From positions 1 to 64,000 of the forward strand of contig DATBIM010000094.1 of the NCBI GenBank assembly GCA_036556905.1: a stretch of 64,000 bases of DNA, given 5' to 3'. Of the stretch, positions 33,429 to 42,465 are shown piece by piece. Below the pieces are notes generated by a model. That model was not told the DNA's origin and made no database searches. It saw nothing but the letters and a program-made list of their open reading frames with translations. The position numbers and the translations under genes were made by a program. Numbering within the stretch: position 1 is the first letter of the stretch; each line of letters begins with the position of its first letter. Source of the DNA: 40CM-4-69-5 sp036556905. Its GTDB lineage: Bacteria > Methylomirabilota > Methylomirabilia > Rokubacteriales > CSP1-6.

Positions 33429-34344
33429 ATCGCAGGCGGATGCGCGGATCGAGGTACGTGTAGACCACGTCCACCACCAGATTGACCAGCACAAAGGTAG
33501 AGGCGAGAAGGAACACCGCCGCCTGCACCACGGGGTAGTCGCGATTGTAGATGGCCTGCACGCTGAGCCGACCCACTCCCGGCCAGGCGAAGATGGTTTC
33601 GGTGATGACGGCGCCGCCCAGGAGGGTGCCGAGCTCGATCCCCACGATCGTCACGATGGGAATAGCGGCATTCTTCAGGGCGTGCTTCCAGATGACCGGC
33701 GGGCCCGACACGCCCTTGGCCCGAGCCGTACGGATGTAGTCCTGGTTCAGCACCTCCAGCATTCCCGACCGCGTGAGCCGCATGATCCGGGCCGTCGTGA
33801 AGAGGCCGAGGGTGACGGCTGGCATGATGAGGTGCTCGATGCTCCCCCGCCCCGACGAGGGGAGCAGGTTCAGCCACACGGAGAAGACGAGGATCAGCAT
33901 GATCCCCAGCCAGAAGGTGGGCATGGACTGCCCGAGCAAGGCGGTGACCGTCGAGACGTAATCGATGATCGTGTTGCGACGAACGGCGGAGACGATGCCA
34001 GCCGGGACCGCCAGGCACAGGGCGACCACCAGGGCAGCCCCGGAGAGCTCAAAGGTCGCCGGCATGCGCTCGAGAACCAGGGCGAACGCCGGCTCGCCGT
34101 GGCGCACCGACTGCCCGAAGTCGCCCCGCAGCGCCCCGGCCAGGAACCGACCGTATTGCACGAGGAAGGGGTCGTTGAAGCCCATCGCTTCGCGAAACCG
34201 CTGGATGTCCTCGGCGCTGGCATCCGGCGGAAGCAAGACCAGGGCCGGGTCGCCGGTCAGGTGGAGGATGAAGAAGACGACAAACGACACGCCGAACAGG
34301 ACGAACAACGCCTGGACCAGGCGACGACCGAGATAGGCCTTCAG
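33427..34344 (-). CDS. peptide/nickel-type ABC transporter permease (DppB/OppB family)
   Basis: About 305 residues when started at CTG 34344, which gives the family-typical opening KAYLGRRLVQALFVLFGVSF. The rlmD stop TGA is in the same frame six bases upstream, so the only listed bacterial start codon, TTG at 34308, would remove the first 12 residues of the N-terminal basic segment and helix 1. Domain features are LTGDPALVLLPPDAS, the EAA-type loop ARAKGVSGPPVIWKHALKNA, and FAWPGVGRLSVQAIYNRDYP. Six helices expected. Functions with the DppC-like permease downstream; ATPases and binding protein are not adjacent. Confidence 0.85.
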   Translation of the reverse strand: MKAYLGRRLVQALFVLFGVSFVVFFILHLTGDPALVLLPPDASAEDIQRFREAMGFNDPFLVQYGRFLAGALRGDFGQSVRHGEPAFALVLERMPATFELSGAALVVALCLAVPAGIVSAVRRNTIIDYVSTVTALLGQSMPTFWLGIMLILVFSVWLNLLPSSGRGSIEHLIMPAVTLGLFTTARIMRLTRSGMLEVLNQDYIRTARAKGVSGPPVIWKHALKNAAIPIVTIVGIELGTLLGGAVITETIFAWPGVGRLSVQAIYNRDYPVVQAAVFLLASTFVLVNLVVDVVYTYLDPRIRLR

Positions 34345-34347
34345 GGG

Positions 34348-35715
34348 TCAGCCGACCCGTCGGAGACGGGCGATGGCCTCGATGTGGGGCGTCTGCGGGA
34401 ACATGTCCACCGGCTGCACCCACTCGAGCCGATAGCCGTGGCGAAGGAGATCGCCCACGTCGCGCGCGAGCGTCGCCGGATTGCACGACACGTAGACGAT
34501 GCGCGCCGGCGCTAGCGCGACCAGCGCGGTCAGGGCCTTGGGGTGGAAGCCGGCCCGCGGAGGGTCGGCCACGGCGACATCCGGGCGCACGCCGTCGCCC
34601 AGGAGTGTGGGCAGCACGTAGCGGACCTCACCGGCCAGGAACGTCGCGTTCTCGATTCCGTTGGCCCGGGCGTTCCTGATGGCGTCGGACACCGCCGCCG
34701 CGGAGACCTCGATCCCGTACACGTGACGGCAGCGCCGGGCCAGGAGCAAGCTGATGGCGCCGGTGCCGGAGTAGAGGTCGAAGACGGTCTCACCCCCCTG
34801 CAGCTCGCAGGCCTCGGCCACCAGGGCGAACAGGCGCTCGGCCTGGGTCGTGTTGGTCTGGAAGAACGAGCTCGCCGAGACCTGAAACGTCAGGCCGGCC
34901 AGGGACTCCGTGATGTGATCCCGTCCCAGCAGGACGTGCTCCTCGGTACCGACGGCGACCGCGGCCTGCTTGGCGTTCACGTTGAGGACGACGCTCGCCG
35001 TGGACGGGACCCTGGCCTTGAGCCGTTCAGCGATCGGCCCCAGCGCCTCCACGTCGGGCGCCGCCGCCACGAGGTTCACCATGGCGTCCCCCGTGCGACG
35101 GCCCTCGCGCAGCGTCACGAAGCGCAGCAGGCCCCGCTCGGACGTCTGCTCCCAGGCGCTGAGCCGGTGGGCGCGAACCTGAGCGCGCACCTCGTCGAGA
35201 AGCGTGTTCATCACCTCGGACTGGAGCAGGCACCGCTCGATGTCCAACACCACGTCATAGCGGTCGGCCTCGTGGAGCCCGATCACCGCGGACGCGCCGC
35301 CGGGCGCCACCGTGAACTCCATCTTGTTGCGATAACCATAAGCCTCGGGGGCCGGCAGGATCGGGCGCAACTCGAAGCCTCCGGCCGCCCCCAGGCGAGT
35401 GAGGCAGTCCTGTACCTGCTTTTCCTTGAAAGCGAGCTGCGACGTGTAGGCGATATGCTGGAGCCGGCAGCCGCCGCAGCGTCCGAAATACGGGCACGGC
35501 GGCGCCACGCGGTGCGGGGACGGCGCCACGACAGCCTCGACCAGGCCCCGGGCGTACCGCGCGCGCGTCTCGGTGACGCGTACCCGGAGTCGATCCCCCG
35601 GCACACCGCCACGGACGAAGACGACATAGCCATTGACGCGCCCGACCGCCTCGCCACCGAAGGCGAGATCGTCGATGGCCAGCTCGATCACGTCTCCGCG
35701 ACGCGGTTTCGCCAT
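34348..35715 (-). CDS. rlmD: 23S rRNA (uracil-C5)-methyltransferase, RlmD/RumA type
   Basis: 455 residues. An N-terminal TRAM-like beta barrel precedes the Fe-S cysteine cluster CPYFGRCGGCRLQH. The SAM-binding motif is TVFDLYSGTGAISLLLA, followed by VADPPRAGFHPKAL, the nucleophile in YVSCNPATLARDV, and the general base in TPHIEAIARLRR. The family makes 5-methyluridine in rRNA; whether the target is U1939 or U747 is not decided by sequence inspection. Start ATG at 35715 (a GTG at 35727 is an alternative). It is divergent from the DUF721-TPR gene. Confidence 0.9.
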   Translation of the reverse strand: MAKPRRGDVIELAIDDLAFGGEAVGRVNGYVVFVRGGVPGDRLRVRVTETRARYARGLVEAVVAPSPHRVAPPCPYFGRCGGCRLQHIAYTSQLAFKEKQVQDCLTRLGAAGGFELRPILPAPEAYGYRNKMEFTVAPGGASAVIGLHEADRYDVVLDIERCLLQSEVMNTLLDEVRAQVRAHRLSAWEQTSERGLLRFVTLREGRRTGDAMVNLVAAAPDVEALGPIAERLKARVPSTASVVLNVNAKQAAVAVGTEEHVLLGRDHITESLAGLTFQVSASSFFQTNTTQAERLFALVAEACELQGGETVFDLYSGTGAISLLLARRCRHVYGIEVSAAAVSDAIRNARANGIENATFLAGEVRYVLPTLLGDGVRPDVAVADPPRAGFHPKALTALVALAPARIVYVSCNPATLARDVGDLLRHGYRLEWVQPVDMFPQTPHIEAIARLRRVG

Positions 35716-35833
35716 ACCCGAGGCCACTTACTGGCGACGCCAATATAAAGGTGGCCCCCGGGCGAGTCAATTTGACGACCGTTGACCCAAGATGCTGGCC
35801 TCGTCATGCGAGGCAGGGGTATGATAACGGTCT

Positions 35834-38032
35834 GTGAAAGCGACGAGGCCACGGGCCATTGCCGAATTGCTGACGAGCGCCGTCCCCGGGCTCGAAACGT
35901 CCCTCGCCGTGGAGCGGGTCCGTCGGGCCTGGCCCGAGATCGCAGGCCCGGAGGGGGCCCGGCACGCCCGGCCCATGCGTCTGGTCAATGGCTGTCTGGA
36001 GATCGCTGCCGACAACTCTCCCTGGCTTCATGAGCTGACCCTGCGCGCGCCCGAGCTGACCGCCCGCCTCGCCACTCGCTTTTCCGAGATCCGGTCCCTG
36101 CGCGTGAGCCTGGGCCCGATACCGCCGGCGGCTGCCGCCGGGCCCGCCTCGCGCTCGCCCCGGACACGGGCCCTCAGCGGGGACGAGGTGCGCGAGATCG
36201 ACGCTGCCGTGGCGCCCATCGCCGACGAGGAGCTGCGCTCGGCCGCCCGCCGACTGATGGCCCGGGCGCGCCAGTCGGCGACGGCAGGTCTGCTCACCGC
36301 CGCCCTCCTCCTGACCGGCGTCCTCTCCGGCTGCGCCAGCATGGGGGAGATGATCACCCAGGCCGACCGCTCGACTCCGCGGCGGGCGGCGTCGCCGATG
36401 ACCCCGACCGCCCAGGCCTACTACCACTACTCGGTCGCGCAAATGCACGCGCAGGCCGGCCGGTTCAAGGAAGCAGTGGCGGCGATGCAGGAGGCGATCA
36501 AGCGCGACGAGCGCTCCTCGTTCCTGTGGCGCGAGCAGGCCCAGTGGCTGGCGCGAATGGAAGCGCCCGAGCAGGCCGTGGCGGCCGCGCGCAAAGCGGT
36601 GGAGCTGGCCCCCAACGACCCGGGCGCCCACCTCACCCTCGCCGAGCTCTACCGGGGGCAGCGCAAATACGCGGAGGCTGAGGCCGAGCTCGAACGAGTC
36701 ATCGCGCTGAGCCCCGATGCCGAAGAGCCGTATCTCACCCTCGCGCGCTACCACGTCGAGCAGAAACAGTACGATCGGGCTCGCGCGGTGCTGATGCGCC
36801 TGATCGAGCGTCAGCCGCGCCTGGCCCAGGCTCACTTCCTGCTGGGCCGCCTGGCGATCGAGACCGAGCAGCTCGATGAGGCCATCACGCGCCTGTCCCG
36901 GGCCGTCGAGCTCGATCCCGATCACGACGGAGCCTGGACGGCCCTGGGCTACGCCTACGAGGCCAAGCGGGAGCCGGACCAGGCCGTCGAAGCGTACCGG
37001 CAAGCGGTACGATCGAACCCGGACAACCCCGCCTTCGTCGAGCGACTGGGCGATCTCTTGATCCGGCTCGGCCGCTTCACGGAGGCTCAGGACGAGATCG
37101 AGTCGCTGACCGAGATCGCCCCCCGGGACGCCCGCCTGTGGATGAAGCTCGGCGCCATCTACTACGAGCAGAAGCTCTGGAGCAAGGCCGCTGAGGCGTT
37201 CCGGCGAGCCGTGTTGCTGGAGCCGAATAATATGCGGGCCCGCTACTTCCTGGCGGCCAGCCTGATGGACGGGGGCCGTGATGACGATGCCCGGATCGAG
37301 CTCGAGCGCATCCTCCGCATCGATCCCCGCTCGATCGACGCCCGCGTGCAGCTCGGCTTCCTCCACGGCCGGGCCAAGCGTTACGACCAGGCCATCGCGG
37401 TGCTCAAAGAGGCGGTGAACCTGGAGCCCCGGCGACCGGAGCTCTTCCTGTATCTCGGCAGCGCGTACTTCCGCGCCAAGCAGTACGATCGTGCCTCGGA
37501 AACCCTGCAGGAGGGGCTCACCCTCGACGACCAGAGCAAGGACCTGCACTTTCAGCTCGGTGTGGTCCTCGAGAAGCAGCAGCGCTTCAACGAGGCTGTT
37601 CGGGCGTTTCGGCGGGTCATCACCATCGACCCCAAGCACGCCGAGGCGTACAACTATGTCGGGTACATGTACGCCGAGCGCGGCGAGAATCTCGAGGAAG
37701 CCGTGCAGCTCATCAGCCGGGCTCTGGACCTCGAGCCCGAGAACGGCTACTTCATCGACAGCCTCGGGTGGGCCTACTACCAGCAGGGCCGCTATCCCGA
37801 GGCGCTGCGGGAGCTCGAGCGGGCGGTGCGCAAGGCCAAGGAGCCCGACGCCGTCATCTTCGATCACCTGGGCGACGCCTACGCCAAGGCCGGCCGTCAC
37901 GAGGAAGCCCTGGCTGCCTGGGAGCAGTCTCTGAAGCTGGACCCGACCGCCGCCGGCGTCAAGAAGAAGGTGGACGATCTCCGGCAACGTCTCGGGCGAG
38001 TCAAGGGTGAGCGGTCGCAGGCGACTCCGTAG
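35834..38032 (+). CDS. DUF721 (DciA-like) domain fused in frame to a TPR lipoprotein
   Basis: 732 residues without interruption. Residues 1-90 form a DUF721/DciA-like domain (RAWPEIAGPEGARHARP, LEIAADNSPWLHELTLRAPEL), followed by a Pro/Ala linker and an acidic helix. At Met142 (36257) a complete lipoprotein signal begins: MARARQ, a hydrophobic core, and the lipobox LSGC ending at residue 166. From about residue 195 to the end are a dozen TPRs, including AEAYNYVGYMYAERGENLEE. Either one membrane-anchored fusion is made, or a lipoprotein is initiated internally in the same frame. TPR lipoproteins of this type lie beside the LolB-like gene that follows. Confidence 0.8.
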   Translation: MKATRPRAIAELLTSAVPGLETSLAVERVRRAWPEIAGPEGARHARPMRLVNGCLEIAADNSPWLHELTLRAPELTARLATRFSEIRSLRVSLGPIPPAAAAGPASRSPRTRALSGDEVREIDAAVAPIADEELRSAARRLMARARQSATAGLLTAALLLTGVLSGCASMGEMITQADRSTPRRAASPMTPTAQAYYHYSVAQMHAQAGRFKEAVAAMQEAIKRDERSSFLWREQAQWLARMEAPEQAVAAARKAVELAPNDPGAHLTLAELYRGQRKYAEAEAELERVIALSPDAEEPYLTLARYHVEQKQYDRARAVLMRLIERQPRLAQAHFLLGRLAIETEQLDEAITRLSRAVELDPDHDGAWTALGYAYEAKREPDQAVEAYRQAVRSNPDNPAFVERLGDLLIRLGRFTEAQDEIESLTEIAPRDARLWMKLGAIYYEQKLWSKAAEAFRRAVLLEPNNMRARYFLAASLMDGGRDDDARIELERILRIDPRSIDARVQLGFLHGRAKRYDQAIAVLKEAVNLEPRRPELFLYLGSAYFRAKQYDRASETLQEGLTLDDQSKDLHFQLGVVLEKQQRFNEAVRAFRRVITIDPKHAEAYNYVGYMYAERGENLEEAVQLISRALDLEPENGYFIDSLGWAYYQQGRYPEALRELERAVRKAKEPDAVIFDHLGDAYAKAGRHEEALAAWEQSLKLDPTAAGVKKKVDDLRQRLGRVKGERSQATP

Positions 38033-38777
38033 CGCAGTTTTTCTCGGTCTCCTGCTGCTTGCCGGCTGCGCCAGGGCCCTGGCCCCGCCGCGGAGCCCGA
38101 TCGATCCCGAGGCCCATCGGGCCATCGACCTCCTGACCGCGCGCTGGCGGGAATTCTCCGACCTGAGGACAGTCGCCGACATCCAGCTGCAGCGCCGCAA
38201 CGAGCACCACGCTCTGACCGCCGTCCTGCTGGCCAAGGCCCCGACCTCGCTCAGGCTCGAGGCCCTGTCGCCCTTTGGCCAGCCCCTGCTGGTGCTGGCC
38301 GTCCACGACGGGCAGCTCACGGCGTACAACGCGGCCGACAACTACGCGATGGTGGGACCGGCCACGGCCGACACGGCCGCGGACCTGATCGGGCTGCCCT
38401 TCGACGCCGATGACCTGGTGGGGGTACTGGCGGCCCGCGCGGTCCCTCCCAAGGACATCCGGATCGCCGCGCTGCTTCCGCCGGACGAGCATGGCCCCTC
38501 GCTCGAGCTCATCGGCACCGTCCACCGCCAGCGCATCTGGATGGATTTTGAGAGCGGGGTCGTGCGCCGGCTGGAGATCACGGGCGGACGCTACGCCGCC
38601 CTGGTCAGCTATCTGCGCGACCCCAACGGGGGGCTGCAAGGCTTCGACCTGAGTGCCGCCGAAGCGTACCTGACAGGGTCGGTGCGCTACCGCAACCCTG
38701 TGTTCGACAGCGGTGTCGACGCCGACCGCTTCCGGCTGACGGTCCCCCCGGGCGCGCGGATCGAATACCTGCGCTGA
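38007..38777 (+). CDS. LolB-like/DUF4292 outer-membrane lipoprotein
   Basis: 256 residues starting at GTG 38007, overlapping the TPR gene by 26 bases. A lipoprotein signal ends in LLLLAGC. The body is a predicted half-barrel: WREFSDLRTVADIQLQRR, LRLEALSPFGQPLLVLAVHDGQL, AADLIGLPFDADDL, and IWMDFESGVVRRLEI. This pattern (lipid-binding LolB/LolA fold with G-Q-P and D-G-x-L strands) matches DUF4292-type lipoproteins. Located before ispE, as lolB is in proteobacteria. A role in lipoprotein insertion in the outer membrane is a reasonable inference and would imply a diderm host. Confidence 0.72.
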   Translation: MSGRRRLRSAVFLGLLLLAGCARALAPPRSPIDPEAHRAIDLLTARWREFSDLRTVADIQLQRRNEHHALTAVLLAKAPTSLRLEALSPFGQPLLVLAVHDGQLTAYNAADNYAMVGPATADTAADLIGLPFDADDLVGVLAARAVPPKDIRIAALLPPDEHGPSLELIGTVHRQRIWMDFESGVVRRLEITGGRYAALVSYLRDPNGGLQGFDLSAAEAYLTGSVRYRNPVFDSGVDADRFRLTVPPGARIEYLR

Positions 38778-38827
38778 CGCCGAGTCCCACGGAAACCGGG
38801 CCGTTTCGTTGACGCTTGCCGGGGTGC

Positions 38828-39748
38828 ATGGTAGGCTCGGCTGCCTTGTCGAAGGGGTCAGGGAGCGGTCGCCGTCTCGTGCTCAGCGCCGCCGCCAAAG
38901 TGAACCTGGCCCTCGAGGTTCTGAGCAAGCGTGACGACGGGTACCACGAGATCGCGACGGTCATGCAGACCGTCGACCTGACCGACCGGCTGACCCTCGA
39001 GGACGCGGACACCGTCGAGCTCCGAGTGAGTGACGAGTCTGTGCCGAGCGATGGCACGAACCTCGCCGTGCGGGCTGCGCAGACGCTGCGGGTGGCGGCC
39101 GGCGTTGACCGGGGCGTTCGTGTCGCGCTGACCAAGCGGATTCCGGTGGCGGCCGGCCTGGGCGGCGGATCGGCGGATGCAGCGGGAGTGCTGGTCGGGC
39201 TGAATCGGCTGTGGGGACTGCGCTGGCCCCGGGGCAGGTTGGAGGAGGTCGCGGTGAGCCTGGGCATGGACGTCCCGTTCTTCCTCCGCGGGGGCGGGGC
39301 CCTGGCCACCGGACGCGGTGAACGGCTCGAATCGGTCGCGGCCGGGGGGCTGGCCCTGGTACTCGTCAACCCGCGCTTCGGATCGAGCACGGCCGAGGTC
39401 TACGGCCGGGTCACGCCGGCCATGTACACGGATGGTCGTCGAGCCCAGACGATGGTCGAGGCCCTGCGCAGTCGTCGCGCGACCCGGGTGGCCTCGAACC
39501 TTTACAATGGGCTCGAGGCCGCGGTCGCCCCGTCATGCCCGGAGATCGGACGGATGCGGGCGGCCCTGCTGGCCGCCGGGGCCCTGGGGGCCGCCATGTC
39601 GGGGAGCGGGCCGACGGTGTTCGGCGTGGCGCGCTCCTTCGAGCACGCCCGTCAGATCCGGGCGCGCCTGACGCGAGGCTCCTGGGCGTGCTGGGCGGTG
39701 CGGACGATACGAGGGCCGGCGGTCCGCATACGAAGCGGTGCACGATGA
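38828..39748 (+). CDS. ispE: 4-diphosphocytidyl-2-C-methyl-D-erythritol kinase
   Basis: 306 residues of the GHMP kinase family. It opens with SAAAKVNLALEVLSKRDDGYHE and carries the ATP-binding PVAAGLGGGSADAAGVLVG and the third GHMP motif AAMSGSGPTVFGVA. It phosphorylates CDP-methylerythritol in the non-mevalonate isoprenoid pathway. Start ATG at 38828 (an in-frame alternative lies four codons upstream). Order lolB-like, ispE, tRNA-Gln, prs, rplY, pth is a well-known bacterial arrangement. Confidence 0.93.
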   Translation: MVGSAALSKGSGSGRRLVLSAAAKVNLALEVLSKRDDGYHEIATVMQTVDLTDRLTLEDADTVELRVSDESVPSDGTNLAVRAAQTLRVAAGVDRGVRVALTKRIPVAAGLGGGSADAAGVLVGLNRLWGLRWPRGRLEEVAVSLGMDVPFFLRGGGALATGRGERLESVAAGGLALVLVNPRFGSSTAEVYGRVTPAMYTDGRRAQTMVEALRSRRATRVASNLYNGLEAAVAPSCPEIGRMRAALLAAGALGAAMSGSGPTVFGVARSFEHARQIRARLTRGSWACWAVRTIRGPAVRIRSGAR

Positions 39749-39762
39749 GGGCGGGCGGATGC

Positions 39763-39837
39763 TGGGGCGTGGCCAAGCGGTAAGGCGCGGGACTTTGGAT
39801 CCCGTATACGGAGGTTCGAATCCTCCCGCCCCAACCA
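39763..39837 (+). tRNA. tRNA-Gln (TTG)
   Basis: Cloverleaf: acceptor TGGGGCG/CGCCCCA, D arm around GCCAAGCGGTAAGGC, anticodon stem CGGGA/TCCCG with loop CTTTGGA (anticodon TTG), T arm GGAGG-TTCGAAT-CCTCC, discriminator A, and an encoded CCA end at 39835-39837. It lies between ispE and prs, where tRNA-Gln is commonly found. Confidence 0.96.
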
Positions 39838-39856
39838 ACGCCGAGCGAGAGGCGCC

Positions 39857-40789
39857 ATGAGCTACGAGCTGAAGCTCTTCACGGGGAACGCCAACCCGTC
39901 ACTGGCCCAGGAGATCGCCCGCTACCTGCACGTGCCCCTCGGGGACGTGGAGGTGTCCCGCTTCTCCGACGGCGAGGTCTTCGTGCAGCTCAACGAGAAC
40001 GTCCGCGGTACCGACGTCTTCGTCGTCCAGCCCACGTGCCCGCCCGTGAACGACAACTTGATGGAGCTCCTGGTGATGATCGATGCGCTCAAGCGCGCCT
40101 CGGCGCGGCGCATCACCGCCGTGTTGCCCTACTACGGCTACGGGCGCCAGGATCGCAAGGTGCAACCCCGGGTGCCCATCACAGCCAAGCTGGTCGCCGA
40201 TCTCTTGACGGCGGCCGGCGTGGATCGGGTCCTGGCCCTCGACCTCCACGCCGGGCAGATCCAGGGCTTCTTCAACATCCCGGTCGACCACCTGTTTGCC
40301 GCTCCGGTCATCGTCGACTATCTGGGCAAGAAGGACCTCCGGGACCCGGTGATCGTGTCGCCCGACGCCGGCGGCGTCGAGCGGGCGCGGGCCATCGCCA
40401 AACGGCTCCGGGCCGGGCTCGCCATCATCGACAAGCGGCGTGAGGGCCCCAATCAGGCCGTGGCCATGTACCTGATCGGCGACGTGCGGGGCAAGGACAC
40501 CGTCGTCATCGACGACATGATCGACACCGCTGGCACCCTGGTTCAGGCGGTCGGCGCACTGGAGCGTGAGGGCGCCCGGCGCATTCTCGCCTGTGGCGTG
40601 CACGCCGTGCTCTCCGGCCCCGCTCTCGAACGCCTCAAGGCCGCGCCGCTCGAGGAGGTCGTGGTCACCAACTCGATCCCGGTGGACAAGCGACTGCCCC
40701 AGTTGACCGTGCTCACCGTGGCGCCGATCCTGGGCGAGGCGATCCGCCGCATTCACGACGAGGAATCCGTGTCGACCCTGTTCATCTGA
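39857..40789 (+). CDS. prs: ribose-phosphate pyrophosphokinase
   Basis: 310 residues. Landmarks are SLAQEIARYLHVPLGDVEV, SDGEVFVQLNENVRG, the flexible loop region YYGYGRQDRKVQPR, the metal site DLHAGQIQGFF, and the PRPP-binding VVIDDMIDTAGTLVQAV. It makes PRPP from ribose 5-phosphate and ATP for nucleotide, His and Trp synthesis. ATG start at 39857, 20 bases after the tRNA end; rplY follows after 11 bases. Confidence 0.96.
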   Translation: MSYELKLFTGNANPSLAQEIARYLHVPLGDVEVSRFSDGEVFVQLNENVRGTDVFVVQPTCPPVNDNLMELLVMIDALKRASARRITAVLPYYGYGRQDRKVQPRVPITAKLVADLLTAAGVDRVLALDLHAGQIQGFFNIPVDHLFAAPVIVDYLGKKDLRDPVIVSPDAGGVERARAIAKRLRAGLAIIDKRREGPNQAVAMYLIGDVRGKDTVVIDDMIDTAGTLVQAVGALEREGARRILACGVHAVLSGPALERLKAAPLEEVVVTNSIPVDKRLPQLTVLTVAPILGEAIRRIHDEESVSTLFI

Positions 40790-40800
40790 AGGAGCGTTTC

Positions 40801-41499
40801 ATGCCGACGCAAGAGCTCACCATCAAACGCCGGGACGGAACCGGCAAGCAGCTCGCCAAGCGACTGCGCCGGAACGGCGCGGTGCCCGCCGTCCTGTACG
40901 GGGGGGCCAGGCCGGAGGCGGTCAGCGTCGATCCCCGCGCGGTGCTGCGCATCATCCAGGGCAGCGAGGGCTCCACCCAGCTGCTGACCCTGTCGTTCGA
41001 AGGCGAGAGCGGGACGCGGATGGCCATCATCCGAGACATCCAGTTCGACCCCGTGAGCGAGGGGCTGCTCCACGTCGATTTGCAGGAAGTGCGGGCGGAC
41101 CGGGCCATCACCGTGCGGGTGGCGATCCACCCGGTGGGAGAGGCGGCCGGTGTCAGGGACCAGAAGGGCATCCTCAACATCGTGCTGCACGAGCTCGACG
41201 TCTCCTGTCTGCCCACGATGATCCCCCAGCGGATCGATGCGGACGTGTCGGCCCTCATGATCGGCCACGTGCTGACCGTGGCTGATCTCCGCGTGCCGGA
41301 GGGCGTGCGCCTGCTGAACGCCCCCGATCAGGCGGTGGTGACGGTTGTCCCGCCAATGGCGGAGGAGGTGGCGGCCCCGGTGGCCGCGCCGACGGTGGCG
41401 GCTGAGCCCGAGGTGCTGACCGAGCGGAAGCCGAAGGAGGAAGAGGCCGCGAAGGCACCGGCGGCTGACGAGGGTAAGAAAGAGCGGGCCAAGAAGTAG
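40801..41499 (+). CDS. rplY: 50S ribosomal protein bL25, long Ctc form
   Basis: 232 residues with the 5S-rRNA-binding N-terminal domain (GTGKQLAKRLRRNGAVPAVLYG) and the C-terminal TL5/Ctc beta domain (VAIHPVGEAAGVRDQKGIL, ELDVSCLPTMIPQRI), ending in a Glu/Lys/Ala-rich tail of about 35 residues. The two-domain form is the general-stress Ctc type. ATG at 40801 preceded by AAGGAGCG. Followed by pth, as usual. Confidence 0.94.
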   Translation: MPTQELTIKRRDGTGKQLAKRLRRNGAVPAVLYGGARPEAVSVDPRAVLRIIQGSEGSTQLLTLSFEGESGTRMAIIRDIQFDPVSEGLLHVDLQEVRADRAITVRVAIHPVGEAAGVRDQKGILNIVLHELDVSCLPTMIPQRIDADVSALMIGHVLTVADLRVPEGVRLLNAPDQAVVTVVPPMAEEVAAPVAAPTVAAEPEVLTERKPKEEEAAKAPAADEGKKERAKK

Positions 41500-41514
41500 G
41501 CGATCGCGCGGCCG

Positions 41515-42054
41515 GTGGGCGTCGTGGTCGTCGGTCTGGGGAATCCTGGACCCGAGTACCGGGCGACGCGACACAACGTCGGCCACCGAGTGGTCGATCT
41601 GTTAGCCGAGCAATTCCGGCGGGCCTGGCGGCGGGAGGGGCCCATCCTGATCGCCCGGGGCCAGTGGCGCGGTGAACCGGTCACCCTGATCAAGCCGCAG
41701 GCGTTCATGAACGTCAGCGGGCCGATCGTGGCGGCGGCGCTTCGTCGTCAGGGCGTCGACGCCCGCGACCTCATCCTCGTCTACGACGACATCGACCTGC
41801 CGCTCGGCACCGTCCGGGTGCGCCTCAAGGGCAGCCACGGTGGTCACAACGGCGTCCGCTCCGTCCTCGAGGCGCTGGGCACGCAGGACGTCCGGCGCGT
41901 CAAGGTGGGCGTGGGCCGACCCGATCGCAAGGAGGCGGTCCCCGATCACGTGCTGGCCCCGTTCGAGCCCGAAGAATTGCCCACGGTGGCCGACGCGGTG
42001 GAGACCGCCGCGGAGCGGGTCCGCGCCCTCATCCAGGCCCCCTCGCGCACGTGA
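41515..42054 (+). CDS. pth: peptidyl-tRNA hydrolase
   Basis: 179 residues. GLGNPGPEYRATRHNVGH supplies the conserved Asn and catalytic His, PQAFMNVSGPIV the second Asn region, and LILVYDDIDLPLGTVRVR plus GSHGGHNGVRSVLEALG the Asp and remaining active-site residues. It recycles tRNA from dropped-off peptidyl-tRNA. GTG start at 41515. Last gene of the prs-rplY-pth group. Confidence 0.95.
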   Translation: MGVVVVGLGNPGPEYRATRHNVGHRVVDLLAEQFRRAWRREGPILIARGQWRGEPVTLIKPQAFMNVSGPIVAAALRRQGVDARDLILVYDDIDLPLGTVRVRLKGSHGGHNGVRSVLEALGTQDVRRVKVGVGRPDRKEAVPDHVLAPFEPEELPTVADAVETAAERVRALIQAPSRT

Positions 42055-42136
42055 AGAGCATCCGCGTCGCCCAGGCGGCCTCGGGAGGGCTCCCGGTCAT
42101 CCCGAACTTGTTCAGGTAGCGCGGGGCGCCCAGCGA

Positions 42137-42147
42137 TGGTATATAGT
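42137..42147 (+). promoter_or_regulatory. extended -10 promoter upstream of rpsU
   Basis: TGGTATATAGT at 42137-42147 combines a TG dinucleotide with a TATATA/TATAGT hexamer in the pth-rpsU gap, about 50 bases before the rpsU start. No convincing -35 lies at 17 bases. It would be the promoter for the rpsU-mutS2-dnaG-rpoD group. Confidence 0.4.
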
Positions 42148-42197
42148 TTTCGTTTAGGCAGGTGGTGGGCCCCGGGATCGCGGAGGGGGGGAGCCGA

Positions 42198-42392
42198 GTG
42201 ACCAAAGTCATCGTCGAGCCCGACGAGTCTTTCGAGAGCGCACTGAAGCGATTCAAGAAGCAGTGCGAGAAGGCCGGGCTCCTGTCGGAATTCAAGAAGC
42301 GTCAGCATTACGAGAAGCCCAGCGTGCGGAGGAAACGGAAGGCCCTCGCCGCACGCAAGAAGGCCAAGCGCCGCGAGCGGCTGAACGATTAG
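42198..42392 (+). CDS. rpsU: 30S ribosomal protein bS21
   Basis: 64 residues from the GTG at 42198: TKVIVEPDESFESALKRFKK, CEKAGLLSEFKKRQHYEKPS, and a very basic C-terminus (RRKRKALAARKKAKRRERL), all typical of S21. GGAGGGGGGAG provides a strong ribosome site. The frame is open 12 codons upstream but that is leader sequence. S21 stands at the head of the primase/sigma operon as in E. coli (rpsU-dnaG-rpoD), here with mutS2 between. Confidence 0.93.
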   Translation: MTKVIVEPDESFESALKRFKKQCEKAGLLSEFKKRQHYEKPSVRRKRKALAARKKAKRRERLND

Positions 42393-42465
42393 ACCCGGCA
42401 GCACCGCCGACTCAGACGCCGGCACTCCCGTGGTTCTGGGCAGGGAGCCAACGAGGCGAGACGTA

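Noticed and set aside
35804..38341. 845-codon minus-strand ORF opposite the TPR gene
   Set aside because: Shadow of a high-GC coding strand; low-complexity, no family features, while the plus-strand frame has a signal, lipobox and TPRs.
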